Positions 24,023 to 33,338 are shown, counted from the stretch's first letter. The stretch is DNA of 42,672 nt from Bacteroidales bacterium (GCA_017960885.1 JAGCYI010000168.1:1-42672); one strand, 5' to 3'. The notes: generated by a model not told the origin, from the letters alone. Numbers and translations are program-made.

Positions 24023-26725
24023 ATGAAAATCACATTCAGAATCAACTACCGCACCGACTACGGACAACAGATACTTTTGGAAGGCATTCCGGGAAAAGGC
24101 AAGTCGCTTATGACTCCTAAAGCCAATGGCGACTGGGAACTCACTTTCGACGCCGGCGACTCTTTAACCGAATTCAAATACAAGTATCTGATGAAAGACA
24201 ACAACGCTTCTTCCACTCTGTACGAATTCGGAAGCCGCAAATTTATACCTCCGCGGACCAAGGTCGACAACATTTTTGTACACGACTTTTGGAAACCAAC
24301 CGATACCGTTCAAAACGCGATGCTCTCGTCCGCCTTTAAAGACGTGGTGTTTTATCGCGACAACCGTCAGCCGGTACACGAACTCAAATCTTGCAACGAG
24401 AAAAAACTTCCGGTGAGAGTTACAATCCCGGTGGTGAGAATCAACCAAAACCACTATTTAGCCGTCAAGTTTATTGCTCCCAATCCCGAAGACTGCGTTA
24501 CATTTCCAATGAGCGACAACGAGTTCCCTCTTTGGTCGACAGAGTTTGAGCTCGACCGTCCTAAGCAGTACTCCGAATATAAATACTGCATCTGCGACAA
24601 GAAAACCAACAAGGTAGAACTCGAAGAGTATGTAACAAGATATTTCCAACCCACATCCGCACAAAACGACACCTTTTATATATTAAACGACGAGGATTTC
24701 AAATTTCCGCGTTACCCGTGGAAAGGCGCTGGTGTGGCAATACCGGTGTTCTCGCTCCGCAGCAACGAAGGTTTTGGCGTTGGCGAATTTGCCGACATCA
24801 TAAAACTTATCGACTGGGCTAAGGCGATAGGGCTGAAAATGATACAGATACTTCCTGTCAACGACACAGTAAAAACTCACACCTATACCGACTCGTATCC
24901 ATATTCCTGCGTGTCGGTGTTCGCCCTTCATCCCATATATTTGAGAATTAAGGACATGGGACCTATGCCCAGCGAACTTTCCGAAGAAATTTACGAAGAG
25001 CGCCGTCAAGAGCTCAACAGCCTTCACAAGATTGATTATGAAACTGTTATGAATGCCAAGTCGCGTTTCTTCAAAATGATTTACGACGAAAACAAACGGG
25101 CATTCCTTAAAGAGCCAGCCTACAAAGAGTTTTTTGCTAAAAACAGCTCGTGGCTAAAACCATACGCAGTTTTCTCATACCTGCGCGACCTCTACGGCAC
25201 ACCGGATTATTCGCGATGGGGCAAACTGGCTGTTTACAACCAAGCAAAAATCGACGAGCTCTGCCAAGAAGACAACCCCGACTACGACGACATTGCAATA
25301 CACTTTTTCATACAATACCATCTGCACCTTCAGCTTAGCAAGGTGGCACAGTACGCCCGCAAAAACGGCGTTGTGCTCAAAGGCGACATTCCTATCGGAA
25401 TAGACCGTTTCAGCGTTGACGCATGGGTGAACCCCGACCTATACCACCTCGACCAACAAGCTGGCGCTCCGCCTGACGATTTCTCTGACGATGGTCAAAA
25501 CTGGAAATTCCCCACATACAACTGGGAAGAGATGGCAAAAGACGGTTTCCGCTGGTGGAAAGACCGTTTGAAAAACATGGCGCAGTATTTCGACGCATAC
25601 CGGATCGACCACATACTCGGTTTCTTCAGAATTTGGTCGATACCGCGGACCCAGACACGCGGACTCATGGGTGTGTTTGATCCTGCCGTACCCGTTGAAG
25701 CCAAAGAGTTTTCCGACAGAGGAATACACTTCGACTACGACCGTTTTTGCCGTCCTTACATCCGCGAATACATGCTCGACCTTATCTTCAACGACCAGGC
25801 GGGATATGTTAAACACGCATTTTTACAAAAGGAAGGTAATCGCGACGAATACCGCTTTAAGCCCGAATTCGACACCCAGGCAAAAATCAACCAGGCTTTT
25901 GCCGAAATGGCCGTGCCCACTACCGAAGATATGCTTATGTTCCAAAAAATCAAGCACGGACTCATCTACCTATTGAGCGACGTGCTGTTTTTTGCCGACA
26001 CCAAGCACCCCGGAGCATACCATCCAAGGCACTCGCTATTCAAAACATACTCTTACAAAGATTTAGACACGCAGACAAAACAGGCTGTGGCCGACATTTA
26101 CAACGATTATTTCTACAACCGAAACGAGGTTTTGTGGAAGCAGCAAGCCGAAATAAAACTTCCGGGACTCACACAGTCGACCGAAATGCTAGTTTGCGGC
26201 GAAGACTTAGGAATGATTCCGGCATGCGTGCCCGAAGTGATGAAAAAGCTCAACATCCTCAGCCTCGAAATCCAGCGTATGCCCAAAGAAACAGCCGCAG
26301 AATTCGGACGTCCAGCCAACTATCCATACATGTCGGTGGCTACCACTTCGAGCCACGACACTCTGCCATTGCGCGGATGGTGGGAAGAAGACCACAACCG
26401 TTCGCAGCGTTTCTTCAACTACGGACTCGGCAAAAGCGGTCAGGCTCCGTTCTACTGCGAGGCTTGGTTAGTAAAAGACATCTTAATGACGCATCTATGT
26501 TCGCCTTCTATGTGGGCAGTTTTCCCGATACAAGACATTCTCGGCATCGACGAAAACCTGCGGTACCAAGACCCCACCGACGAGCGCATCAACGTGCCCG
26601 CCGAAGAAAACCACTACTGGCGTTATCGATGCCACATCAGCACCGAACAGCTTTTAACTGCTTCTGGGCTCAACGCTCAACTTAAAGAGATGCTCAGAAT
26701 TTCGGGACGAAACGAGGCTTATTAG
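24023..26725 (+). CDS. malQ: 4-alpha-glucanotransferase (GH77) with N-terminal starch-binding modules
   Basis: MalQ transfers alpha-1,4-glucan segments between maltooligosaccharides in the cytoplasm, feeding glucose to glycolysis. The 900-aa enzyme is the long plant DPE2-like form. Two CBM20-like beta modules occupy about 1-110 and 125-240 (DWELTFDAGDSLTEFKYKY is typical). The GH77 barrel follows from about 245. Catalytic residues read off as nucleophile D529 in YRIDHILGFFRIW, acid/base E727 in CGEDLG, and D779 in SSHDT. No signal peptide is present. It follows the small coiled-coil gene by 24 bases and precedes a GH13 gene by 41 bases, forming an intracellular glycogen/maltodextrin group. 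Confidence 0.95.
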   Translation: MKITFRINYRTDYGQQILLEGIPGKGKSLMTPKANGDWELTFDAGDSLTEFKYKYLMKDNNASSTLYEFGSRKFIPPRTKVDNIFVHDFWKPTDTVQNAMLSSAFKDVVFYRDNRQPVHELKSCNEKKLPVRVTIPVVRINQNHYLAVKFIAPNPEDCVTFPMSDNEFPLWSTEFELDRPKQYSEYKYCICDKKTNKVELEEYVTRYFQPTSAQNDTFYILNDEDFKFPRYPWKGAGVAIPVFSLRSNEGFGVGEFADIIKLIDWAKAIGLKMIQILPVNDTVKTHTYTDSYPYSCVSVFALHPIYLRIKDMGPMPSELSEEIYEERRQELNSLHKIDYETVMNAKSRFFKMIYDENKRAFLKEPAYKEFFAKNSSWLKPYAVFSYLRDLYGTPDYSRWGKLAVYNQAKIDELCQEDNPDYDDIAIHFFIQYHLHLQLSKVAQYARKNGVVLKGDIPIGIDRFSVDAWVNPDLYHLDQQAGAPPDDFSDDGQNWKFPTYNWEEMAKDGFRWWKDRLKNMAQYFDAYRIDHILGFFRIWSIPRTQTRGLMGVFDPAVPVEAKEFSDRGIHFDYDRFCRPYIREYMLDLIFNDQAGYVKHAFLQKEGNRDEYRFKPEFDTQAKINQAFAEMAVPTTEDMLMFQKIKHGLIYLLSDVLFFADTKHPGAYHPRHSLFKTYSYKDLDTQTKQAVADIYNDYFYNRNEVLWKQQAEIKLPGLTQSTEMLVCGEDLGMIPACVPEVMKKLNILSLEIQRMPKETAAEFGRPANYPYMSVATTSSHDTLPLRGWWEEDHNRSQRFFNYGLGKSGQAPFYCEAWLVKDILMTHLCSPSMWAVFPIQDILGIDENLRYQDPTDERINVPAEENHYWRYRCHISTEQLLTASGLNAQLKEMLRISGRNEAY

Positions 26726-26766
26726 ACTACAATTATTTATATTTTTCATTTTTAAACCTAACTATT

Positions 26767-28038
26767 ATGGCATTTAAGACACCTGAATGGACTAAAAATT
26801 CCAATATCTACGAGGTAAACATACGCCAGTTTACCAAGGGTGGCAACTTTATTGGACTGCAGCACCATCTTAAACGTCTCAAAGAGATGGGCGTTGATAT
26901 TATCTGGCTTATGCCTATCTTCCCTATTGGAGAAAAAAACCGCAAAGGTTCGCTCGGTAGCGCATACAGCATTAAGGACTACAAGGCTATAAACCCAGAC
27001 TTTGGCACTTTTGAAGACTTTGACAAAACAGTTAAAGAAATTCACAAACTGGGCATGCACGTGATTCTCGACTGGGTAGCCAACCACACCGCCTGGGACA
27101 ATCCGTGGATTACGCAGGCTCCTTACCGCTACCACCGCGACGACCAAGGAAACATACTCGCCCCTAACGACGACTGGACCGACGTGGCTCACCTCGACTA
27201 TTCAAACGACGAAACCGTAAACGCCATGATCGACGCTATGAGTTTCTGGGTTACTAAATACGACATCGACGGATTCCGCTGCGATATGGCCGGCCTTGTT
27301 CCCAACCATTTCTGGGTAGAAGCACGCCGCCAGTTAGACAAGCTGAAACCGCTTTTCTGGCTCGCCGAATGGGAAGACCCGAAAATTCACGAGGCTTTCG
27401 ACATGAGCTACTGCTGGGAGATGCACAACCTTATGAAAGCCATCTACAAAAAAGAGAAAAACGTTTACGATTTCGACCACTACCGCAATTACGAACTGTG
27501 CAATTTTGAATCTGAGGCATACAGAATGACCTTCACCTCAAACCACGACGAAAGCGCATGGAACGGAACCGAATACGACCGTTTTGGCGACGGTGCCAAG
27601 ACCTTTGCAGCCCTCACCTACTGCATTCCTGGCATGCCGTTGATTTACAGCGGTCAGGAGGCGGCATTCAACCAGTCGCTACCACTTTTCGAAAAAATCG
27701 AAATCGACTGGAAAGACTACCCGCTCGAAAGTTTCTACCGCAGGCTCAACTATCTTAAAAAACAGACTCCGGCTCTCTGGAACGGATCGTTCGGAGGCAG
27801 CTTCACCAAAATTATGACCACCGACAACTGCAGAATATTTGCATTTGCTCGTGTAAAAGGCAGCAGCAAAGTGGTGTCGTTTTTCAACCTCAGCCCCGAC
27901 CAGGTAGACTTTATTGCCGAAAGCGAAGTGATGGCTGGCAACTTTGAAAACTACTTCGCCAACGCACCGGGAAGCCTCGAATCGCGTGAGCATTTCATTC
28001 TCAGACCTTGGGAATTTAAAATTTATGTTTCAATCTAA
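26767..28038 (+). CDS. GH13 alpha-amylase family enzyme, cytoplasmic
   Basis: The 423-aa protein lacks a signal peptide, so it should act on internal alpha-glucans or imported maltodextrins. The barrel opens with IYEVNIRQFTKGGNF. It contains all four GH13 regions: DWVANHT (region I), GFRCDMAG with nucleophile D173, LAEWE with acid/base E201, and SNHDES with D261. A small beta domain ends the protein. The exact specificity (amylase, maltogenic or neopullulanase-like) cannot be told from these motifs. Its position directly after malQ supports a joint role in maltodextrin or glycogen turnover. Confidence 0.88.
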   Translation: MAFKTPEWTKNSNIYEVNIRQFTKGGNFIGLQHHLKRLKEMGVDIIWLMPIFPIGEKNRKGSLGSAYSIKDYKAINPDFGTFEDFDKTVKEIHKLGMHVILDWVANHTAWDNPWITQAPYRYHRDDQGNILAPNDDWTDVAHLDYSNDETVNAMIDAMSFWVTKYDIDGFRCDMAGLVPNHFWVEARRQLDKLKPLFWLAEWEDPKIHEAFDMSYCWEMHNLMKAIYKKEKNVYDFDHYRNYELCNFESEAYRMTFTSNHDESAWNGTEYDRFGDGAKTFAALTYCIPGMPLIYSGQEAAFNQSLPLFEKIEIDWKDYPLESFYRRLNYLKKQTPALWNGSFGGSFTKIMTTDNCRIFAFARVKGSSKVVSFFNLSPDQVDFIAESEVMAGNFENYFANAPGSLESREHFILRPWEFKIYVSI

Positions 28039-28108
28039 CTAACAGTTTAATACTACGGAACTCACATTCTGGCATATTTGCACCGGCGGACTGACAGCGC
28101 TCAGTATC

Positions 28109-29668
28109 GTGTTTGCGGTATTGTTTATACGTGCTCGCGCCAATGCGCGAACAAGCAACCAAAACAATCAAATCCGCAACAGACCCGATATCGAACCCGC
28201 CCAGCCCGCCATGCAACCTGCCCTGTTCGACAGGCTGGTTTCGCTGTCGAACGACATTTTTTTTGTTTTAGACCAAAACCTGAGGTTCGTATATGTCAGC
28301 GGCAATTTTCAAAAACTGCTTAAAATTGACCCCGTGCCGCTCGACAACTCGCCAATAATGTGCTACCTTTCTACCGAATCGTATATGGAGTTGAAAAAAT
28401 ACGCGGCTGAGGTAGATTACGGCGAACCTGTAAGTTTCGCTGCCCAGCTTATCGGCGCAGAGCAAAGCCTTATTCACGTCAACATTGCCATGCAAAAGCA
28501 AGACGCCTGGTTTGGAACGTGCTTTATGGGCGAAATCAAAACAGTGAAGCTCAAACGCGAGGAGCTCAACTCCGACAAAAACATCTATCTGCAAATACTC
28601 GAAGCCGTGTCCACATCGGTTATCATCACCGACATCAACGGCGTTATCGAGCACGCCAACAGCGCCGTATGCCAAAAAACCGGCTACACGCTCCAAGAGC
28701 TCACCGGACACAAGGCAAGAAAAATTGAGTCGGAGCTTATTCCCAACCAGACAGCCCTCTGGAACACTGTGAAAAACGGCGGCACTTGGCAAGGCGAATG
28801 GCAGGGAACTGCCAAAAACGGCGAGAAATATTGGGAACTAGTTTCGGTGTCGCCCCTTTTCAGCAAAGACGGACATATTTCACACTTTGTAACATTCAAA
28901 GAGGATATCACAACGCTTAAAGAGAAGCTCAGCCACCTTGAAAACACCAGCCGCAACCTCTCCGAAAAAGTTGCCCTCCGCGACCAAATGTTCTCGCTTA
29001 TAAGCCACGACATACGCAACTGCGTGGGAAACCTCAAAAACATAAGCACGGTGCTCAACGCCGAAATCAAAAACACAAATCCGTCGATGGAGCTCATAGG
29101 ACAATACGCCACCATCATCTCCGACAACAGCACCAACACCTACGCCATACTCGAAAACCTGTTAGCCTGGGCAAAAAGCCAGTTTGTAAAAGCCGAAGCC
29201 AAAAAAGAGATTATCGACATTGAAGACATTATCAAGCAGAACATCGAAATATTCAACACCCTCGCTGCCCGCAAAGACATTAGATTCGAATGCGAAACGG
29301 GCAATTTCACCGAAGTGTTCGCCGACCTTAGAGCCGTTCAGGCAGTGGTGCGAAACCTCATCACCAACGCTATAAAATTCTCGTTCCAAGGCGGCACTAT
29401 CAAGATTTCTGCCGACGAATACAGCGCCGACGAAAACTTTGCAATTATCTCTGTGGCCGACAACGGTGTGGGTATCAACCAACAACAAAAACAAACGCTG
29501 TTTAAAATCGACTCGCCCAGCACCACAGCCGGAACTCAGAACGAAAAAGGTACTGGACTGGGACTCATACTCTGCCGCGACCTCGTGGAAAAAAACGGAG
29601 GAAAAATCTGGGTGGAAGACAACACGCCGTCAGGTTCGGTTTTCTGCTTCACTATTCCATTCGCATAG
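28109..29668 (+). CDS. PAS-domain sensor histidine kinase; annotated start probably too short
   Basis: From the GTG at 28109 the protein has 519 residues. A short hydrophobic start (FAVLFIRARA) leads to a PAS-like region (about 40-150), then a clear second PAS domain (about 165-280, with ITDINGVIEHANSAV and GEWQGTAKNG). The HisKA helix carries phospho-accepting H300 (FSLISHDIRN). The HATPase domain shows the N box NLITNAIKFS, G1 box DNGVGI and G2 box GTGLGLILC. The frame is open back to 28043, and its translation completes a 21-residue membrane helix (FWHICTGGLTALSIVF before AVLFI). The true start is therefore probably upstream at a non-standard codon such as ACG 28055 or ATT 28076. No response regulator is adjacent. 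Confidence 0.85.
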   Translation: MFAVLFIRARANARTSNQNNQIRNRPDIEPAQPAMQPALFDRLVSLSNDIFFVLDQNLRFVYVSGNFQKLLKIDPVPLDNSPIMCYLSTESYMELKKYAAEVDYGEPVSFAAQLIGAEQSLIHVNIAMQKQDAWFGTCFMGEIKTVKLKREELNSDKNIYLQILEAVSTSVIITDINGVIEHANSAVCQKTGYTLQELTGHKARKIESELIPNQTALWNTVKNGGTWQGEWQGTAKNGEKYWELVSVSPLFSKDGHISHFVTFKEDITTLKEKLSHLENTSRNLSEKVALRDQMFSLISHDIRNCVGNLKNISTVLNAEIKNTNPSMELIGQYATIISDNSTNTYAILENLLAWAKSQFVKAEAKKEIIDIEDIIKQNIEIFNTLAARKDIRFECETGNFTEVFADLRAVQAVVRNLITNAIKFSFQGGTIKISADEYSADENFAIISVADNGVGINQQQKQTLFKIDSPSTTAGTQNEKGTGLGLILCRDLVEKNGGKIWVEDNTPSGSVFCFTIPFA

Positions 29669-29682
29669 GATAAAAAGAAAAA

Positions 29683-30537
29683 TCAAACGGATTCTTTCTT
29701 CAAAAAGCCCAATATGTTGACGATGGGACCATTGCCAATCATATTGATATCTGCCTCATTAACGGCAAAGCGCTCTTTAAGCTTGTCGCTCAGCTGCTCG
29801 GGAGTAATATCCACCACAATGCCGCCGTATTCTGAATACGAAATTTCACCGCGCTCTTCCGACACAATAATCACAAGGCTGTCGGACACTTCGCTCATAC
29901 CAATGCCGCTACGGTGGCGGAGACCGATTTTCTTAGGCAGCTCCATATTGGCAGATACTGGCAGCACGCATTTGGCTGCCACTATCCTACCCTTTACAAT
30001 TATCACCGCACCGTCGTGCAGAGGTGCGTTTTTAAAGAAAATAGCGTCTAAAATTCTTGCGCTGACATTGCAGTCGAGCCGTTCGCCAGTTTCAATAATA
30101 GAAGACAGGTCGGAATGTGAGGGAAGCACAATGAGAGCACCCACCTTGCGTTTTGCAAAACTGTCGCACGCCTTTACAATGTCGGAAATATTGAGCTGGT
30201 CAGCTGGCTGCTTTATCACCTTATGGAAAATGCGCTCTATCGACAATAAATTCGACAACGACGACTTGTTGCCCAAATCGAGCAGGAACTTCCTGATCTG
30301 GGGGTGAAAAACCACCACAAGAGCAAAAAGTCCCACGCTCGCCACATTGTTCATAATTGCGGAAATAAGGCTCATGTCGAGCGCTCGTACCACCATCCAA
30401 ATAATGTAGATGATAATCACGCCAACTATGATATTCATTGCCGTACTGCCCTTAAACTTCTGATATACGAAATATAGAATATAGGCAGTAATCAGAATAT
30501 CAACAAGATCGACAAAGCCGAAATTAAAGAAGCCCAA
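29683..30537 (-). CDS. dacA: Diadenylate cyclase, CdaA/DacA type
   Basis: This enzyme makes cyclic di-AMP from two ATP at the inner membrane. The 284-aa protein has three N-terminal membrane helices (about 9-27, 33-51 and 58-77). A DisA_N-type catalytic domain follows, with the motifs D175-G-A in APLHDGAVII and R207-H-R in GLRHRSG. Length and layout match CdaA. It begins 2 bases after the BT_3928-type gene and is thus co-transcribed with it and probably with the DUF1599 gene. In many Bacteroidota the cyclase gene lies beside folP; here folP is 11 kb away. Its 3' end is 14 bases from the convergent histidine kinase gene. Confidence 0.94.
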   Translation of the reverse strand: MGFFNFGFVDLVDILITAYILYFVYQKFKGSTAMNIIVGVIIIYIIWMVVRALDMSLISAIMNNVASVGLFALVVVFHPQIRKFLLDLGNKSSLSNLLSIERIFHKVIKQPADQLNISDIVKACDSFAKRKVGALIVLPSHSDLSSIIETGERLDCNVSARILDAIFFKNAPLHDGAVIIVKGRIVAAKCVLPVSANMELPKKIGLRHRSGIGMSEVSDSLVIIVSEERGEISYSEYGGIVVDITPEQLSDKLKERFAVNEADINMIGNGPIVNILGFLKKESV

Positions 30538-30539
30538 AT

Positions 30540-31646
30540 CTATTCAAATTTAAAATCTCTATAATTCCATTTGCCAAGAATCGTGCCTTGTTTTAGCAAT
30601 ACGATACCGGGATTAGCTCTAACAATGGTTTTCAATGTAATATCATCGGTGTTGAAAAACTTAATTGAAATATTGTAATCGTTCTTAACAGCGGTAATAA
30701 CATCCAAATTGCTCGATGTTAATGCACCAATCAAATATTCCTTGCGTTGAGCGTATTCTTCCAAATCTTTGAGCATTGCAAGACCGTCCTCGTCGGCTTT
30801 TTCCAGTTTGTGCATTATTACTAACAAAACAGGTTTTTCATACTGCATAAGCACCGGCACATAGTCTTGTGCTACTGAATCTTCAGGCGAAATCATATTA
30901 AAATCGTGAATCGGCGGAAGCGTTGCATCTTGAAGAATTGTGGTTTCTGTAGAAAGATATTTCCAAACCAGAGTGTCGCTTGGATACTCTTCATAGGTAA
31001 ACTTCTTAGTTTCGCCAGTAAGCTTGTTTTCCATTACAAACAATGACTTGCTTTCAAAACGAGGAGCGTCGGCAGGAACTACCATCTTATCAGGAATATA
31101 TGTGCCCACTTTGTAGGGGCGGCAATCGATAATAGGCAGATGGTGTATAGAGTAAAGTTGGAACAGCAAAACCAATACGTAGGTGGCAATAGAGATGGCA
31201 AGTTCCACATTGTCGGAAAGCGGATTGTCGATACGTTTGCGATAAATCACAAGAAACAGTATTAGTACCACCAAAACAACGTTTTTACCAAAAGTAGCCC
31301 AATTGTCGAGAGGCAGGCAGTCGCCGAAGCATCCGCAATCGCTAACGGCATTTGTCATAGCCAGCCACAAAGTCAACGGTGTGAATATCAGTTCCAAAAC
31401 AAAAGCAAGCCAAATACCCAGTCGAGCTTTTAGATTAAAAACCAACATTATACCGATTGTAAATTCCAAAGCATTCAAAATAAATGACATTGGAAGAGTA
31501 AGAGAGTCTAAATTATTAAATCCTAGAGCCAACAAATAGTCGTGAATCTTGTAGCAAGTGCCGTAAGGATCCATTGCTTTGAGGAAACCTGATAGAATAA
31601 ATACCAGACCCACCAAGACCCTCACTAATAGAATTAATACTTTCAT
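30540..31646 (-). CDS. BT_3928-type DoxX/MauE-like membrane protein with C-terminal thioredoxin-like domain
   Basis: The 368-aa protein has four N-terminal membrane helices typical of DoxX/MauE-like proteins (starting VLILLVRVLVGLVFILSGFLK). A cysteine-rich loop CGCFGDC follows in the third region. A fifth hydrophobic helix leads to an extracytoplasmic C-terminal domain resembling thioredoxin-like folds but without a CxxC in it (VLLVIMHKLEKADEDG). The family is known from Bacteroides as BT_3928, of unknown function; a role in redox or envelope homeostasis is a guess from the MauE-like membrane part. It sits between the DUF1599 and diadenylate cyclase genes on the same strand. Confidence 0.8.
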   Translation of the reverse strand: MKVLILLVRVLVGLVFILSGFLKAMDPYGTCYKIHDYLLALGFNNLDSLTLPMSFILNALEFTIGIMLVFNLKARLGIWLAFVLELIFTPLTLWLAMTNAVSDCGCFGDCLPLDNWATFGKNVVLVVLILFLVIYRKRIDNPLSDNVELAISIATYVLVLLFQLYSIHHLPIIDCRPYKVGTYIPDKMVVPADAPRFESKSLFVMENKLTGETKKFTYEEYPSDTLVWKYLSTETTILQDATLPPIHDFNMISPEDSVAQDYVPVLMQYEKPVLLVIMHKLEKADEDGLAMLKDLEEYAQRKEYLIGALTSSNLDVITAVKNDYNISIKFFNTDDITLKTIVRANPGIVLLKQGTILGKWNYRDFKFE

Positions 31647-31657
31647 ATTGTTTTAAC

Positions 31658-32212
31658 TTATTGATTTATATTTATTTTTTCTTCATTCAATTTTATAAGG
31701 TTAAACACCGAATAGTTTATAATATCGTAATATCCAGCATCAATACCCTCCGAAACGGTAGTCTTTCCGTTGTGGTCTTCAATTTGCTTGATACGATACA
31801 GCTTCATAAGAATCAGGTCGGTAATGCTCGAGACCCGCATAGTGCGCCATGCCTCGCCATAATCGTGATTTTTTCGCATCATAAGTTCTTTGGCTTTGGC
31901 TGCATAAATATTGTAATACTTCACAGCCTCATCAGCTGAAAAATCTGCAGTGGAGGCAAAACCCTTTTCTAACTGGATAAGCCCCATAATAGCATAATTT
32001 ATCATTCCTACAAATTCCGACTCCACGCCCTCGTCTACCAAAGCGGTTTTGGTAATTTCAATTTCGCGTATTCGGTTAGCCTTTATAAAAATTTGGTCGG
32101 TAACCGATTCGGGACGCATTATGCGCCAAGCCGTTCCATAGTCGGAAGCCTTTTTTTCAAACAACTTGCGGCACCTATCAATCACCGCATCGAACTGTTG
32201 ATCTGTATCCAT
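31658..32212 (-). CDS. DUF1599 protein with two tandem copies of the domain
   Basis: The 184-aa protein contains the DUF1599 domain (nucleotide modification associated domain 1) twice. The first copy has KKASDYGTAWRIMRPESVTD followed by IKANRIREIE. The second has RKNHDYGEAWRTMRVSSITD followed by MKLYRIKQIED. Function is unknown; the name reflects occurrence near genes for modified nucleotides in phages. ATG 32212 is preferred over the in-frame ATG at 32308 because a promoter-like pair lies between them (TTTG 32265-32262, TATTATTG 32241-32234) and the extra N-terminus is not family-like. It probably leads an operon with the BT_3928-type gene and dacA. Confidence 0.8.
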   Translation of the reverse strand: MDTDQQFDAVIDRCRKLFEKKASDYGTAWRIMRPESVTDQIFIKANRIREIEITKTALVDEGVESEFVGMINYAIMGLIQLEKGFASTADFSADEAVKYYNIYAAKAKELMMRKNHDYGEAWRTMRVSSITDLILMKLYRIKQIEDHNGKTTVSEGIDAGYYDIINYSVFNLIKLNEEKININQ

Positions 32213-32233
32213 TTTAATGCTGTATTTAACATT

Positions 32234-32265
32234 GCAATAATAGGCATTATTTTGCAATCCGCAAA
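32234..32265 (-). promoter_or_regulatory. Probable promoter of the DUF1599-BT_3928-dacA run
   Basis: On the minus strand TTTG (32265-32262), a 20-base spacer and TATTATTG (32241-32234) match the consensus with one mismatch in the -7 element. It is 21 bases upstream of ATG 32212. Confidence 0.4.
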
Positions 32266-32314
32266 AAAAACGGATATTTTTATCAGAAATAATCAATTTT
32301 TTTTTCATAATTAT

Positions 32315-32345
32315 TTTGTTTTAGAATAAATAATCCGTATCTTTG
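32315..32345 (+). promoter_or_regulatory. Promoter of the double-HTH regulator gene
   Basis: TTTG (32315-32318), a 19-base spacer and TATCTTTG (32338-32345) match the Bacteroidota consensus exactly. The leader to ATG 32448 is about 95 bases. Confidence 0.65.
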
Positions 32346-32447
32346 TAGTCGTTATATCTTTTAAGTCAAAAATTTATTAACAACTCAGAACAACATAACA
32401 ACAAGAATCTGATTCTTGTATATGTTTTCGTTTAAACATTATATAAT

Positions 32448-33290
32448 ATGGAATTACAAACTATCAAAGATAGGGTAATCTATCTTATTCGACAGCTCAA
32501 CCTGTCGGTAGCCAAATTTGAACGCACAGTGGGATGGTCTGTGGGCTACGTAAGCACCATCAAAGAAACTTTCAAACAAAAAAAGGCAAACGAAATAAAG
32601 AAAGTTTTCAAAAACGTAAACATCAAATTTATCATGACTGGCAAGGGAAACCTATTTAAAGACAACCAAGAAACTCCTTTGCTGAAATCAGAAGAGACAT
32701 ATCAAGGAAGATTCAAAGTTCTGATAGCAAAACTCAGAGAAAAAGGAATCGTGAACAGCCAGGCCGACCTCGCCAAGAAGATGGGCTACAACGGTTCGTA
32801 CCTCTCTACCATAGCTAACAACAGAAACAAAGTGCCTGCAAACTTTATAGAAAAACTTAAGCTTATCGACGACACTATCGACGGCGAATGGCTTCTCAAC
32901 GACCCCGCCTCCGCAGCAGAAGCAAGCGAATCTCAAAAAGTGCTCGAAGCAGTAAACGCTCTGCCCGACACCACCGAAGAGCCAGTTGAAGAGGTTAAGA
33001 AAGCTCCCGCCAAGCAGGCAAAGAAAGGCAAAAAGGCAAAAGGCAAACCCGGACGCAAACCAAAAGCCAAAGTGGAAGTTCCCGCAAAAGAAGAAACCAA
33101 GCCCGCTCCTAAAAAAGAGGTTAAAGAAAAACCTGCTCCCGCCGTTAAGGAAAAAGCTCCCGAAAGCGAAGCCAACATTCTCCACCCGATTGACGAGCTG
33201 CTGCTTCAGAACCGTATGCTGATAGCCGAAATCAAAAAACAAGGCGAAAGAGTAGACACCGTTCTCAACATTCTTAAAAGCAAAATCTAA
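32448..33290 (+). CDS. DNA-binding protein with two HTH domains, AT-hook-like linker and C-terminal coiled coil
   Basis: The 280-aa protein has two tandem Cro/C1-like helix-turn-helix domains. The first is residues 1-71, ending IKFIMTGKGNLF; the second is about 88-150, with ADLAKKMGYNGSYLSTIANNR and ending DGEWLLND. The shared layout and end motif suggest internal duplication. A low-complexity Lys/Ala/Pro/Glu linker (about 175-245) contains KGKPGRKPKAK, close to an AT-hook core. The last 35 residues (LLLQNRMLIAEIKKQGERVD) predict a coiled coil for dimerisation. It is probably a nucleoid-associated or transcriptional regulator; targets are unknown. It has its own promoter and a strong terminator, so it is monocistronic. 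Confidence 0.75.
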   Translation: MELQTIKDRVIYLIRQLNLSVAKFERTVGWSVGYVSTIKETFKQKKANEIKKVFKNVNIKFIMTGKGNLFKDNQETPLLKSEETYQGRFKVLIAKLREKGIVNSQADLAKKMGYNGSYLSTIANNRNKVPANFIEKLKLIDDTIDGEWLLNDPASAAEASESQKVLEAVNALPDTTEEPVEEVKKAPAKQAKKGKKAKGKPGRKPKAKVEVPAKEETKPAPKKEVKEKPAPAVKEKAPESEANILHPIDELLLQNRMLIAEIKKQGERVDTVLNILKSKI

Positions 33291-33308
33291 CAGCTGACGC
33301 TGACAAAT

Positions 33309-33338
33309 AAAAAAGCCGGGCTTAAGTCCGGCTTTTTT
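33309..33338. terminator. Bidirectional terminator between the HTH gene and tRNA-Glu
   Basis: AAAAGCCGG (33311-33319) and CCGGCTTTT (33328-33336) form a GC-rich stem flanked by A and T runs. It ends the HTH gene on the plus strand and the tRNA transcript on the minus strand. Confidence 0.85.

Noticed and set aside
26134..26685. 183-residue open frame within malQ
   Set aside because: Same-strand alternative frame inside a full-length GH77 gene; arginine-rich translation without homology signals.
32213..32308. N-terminal extension of the DUF1599 protein from ATG 32308
   Set aside because: The stretch holds a promoter-like pair and the extra residues are not family-like.
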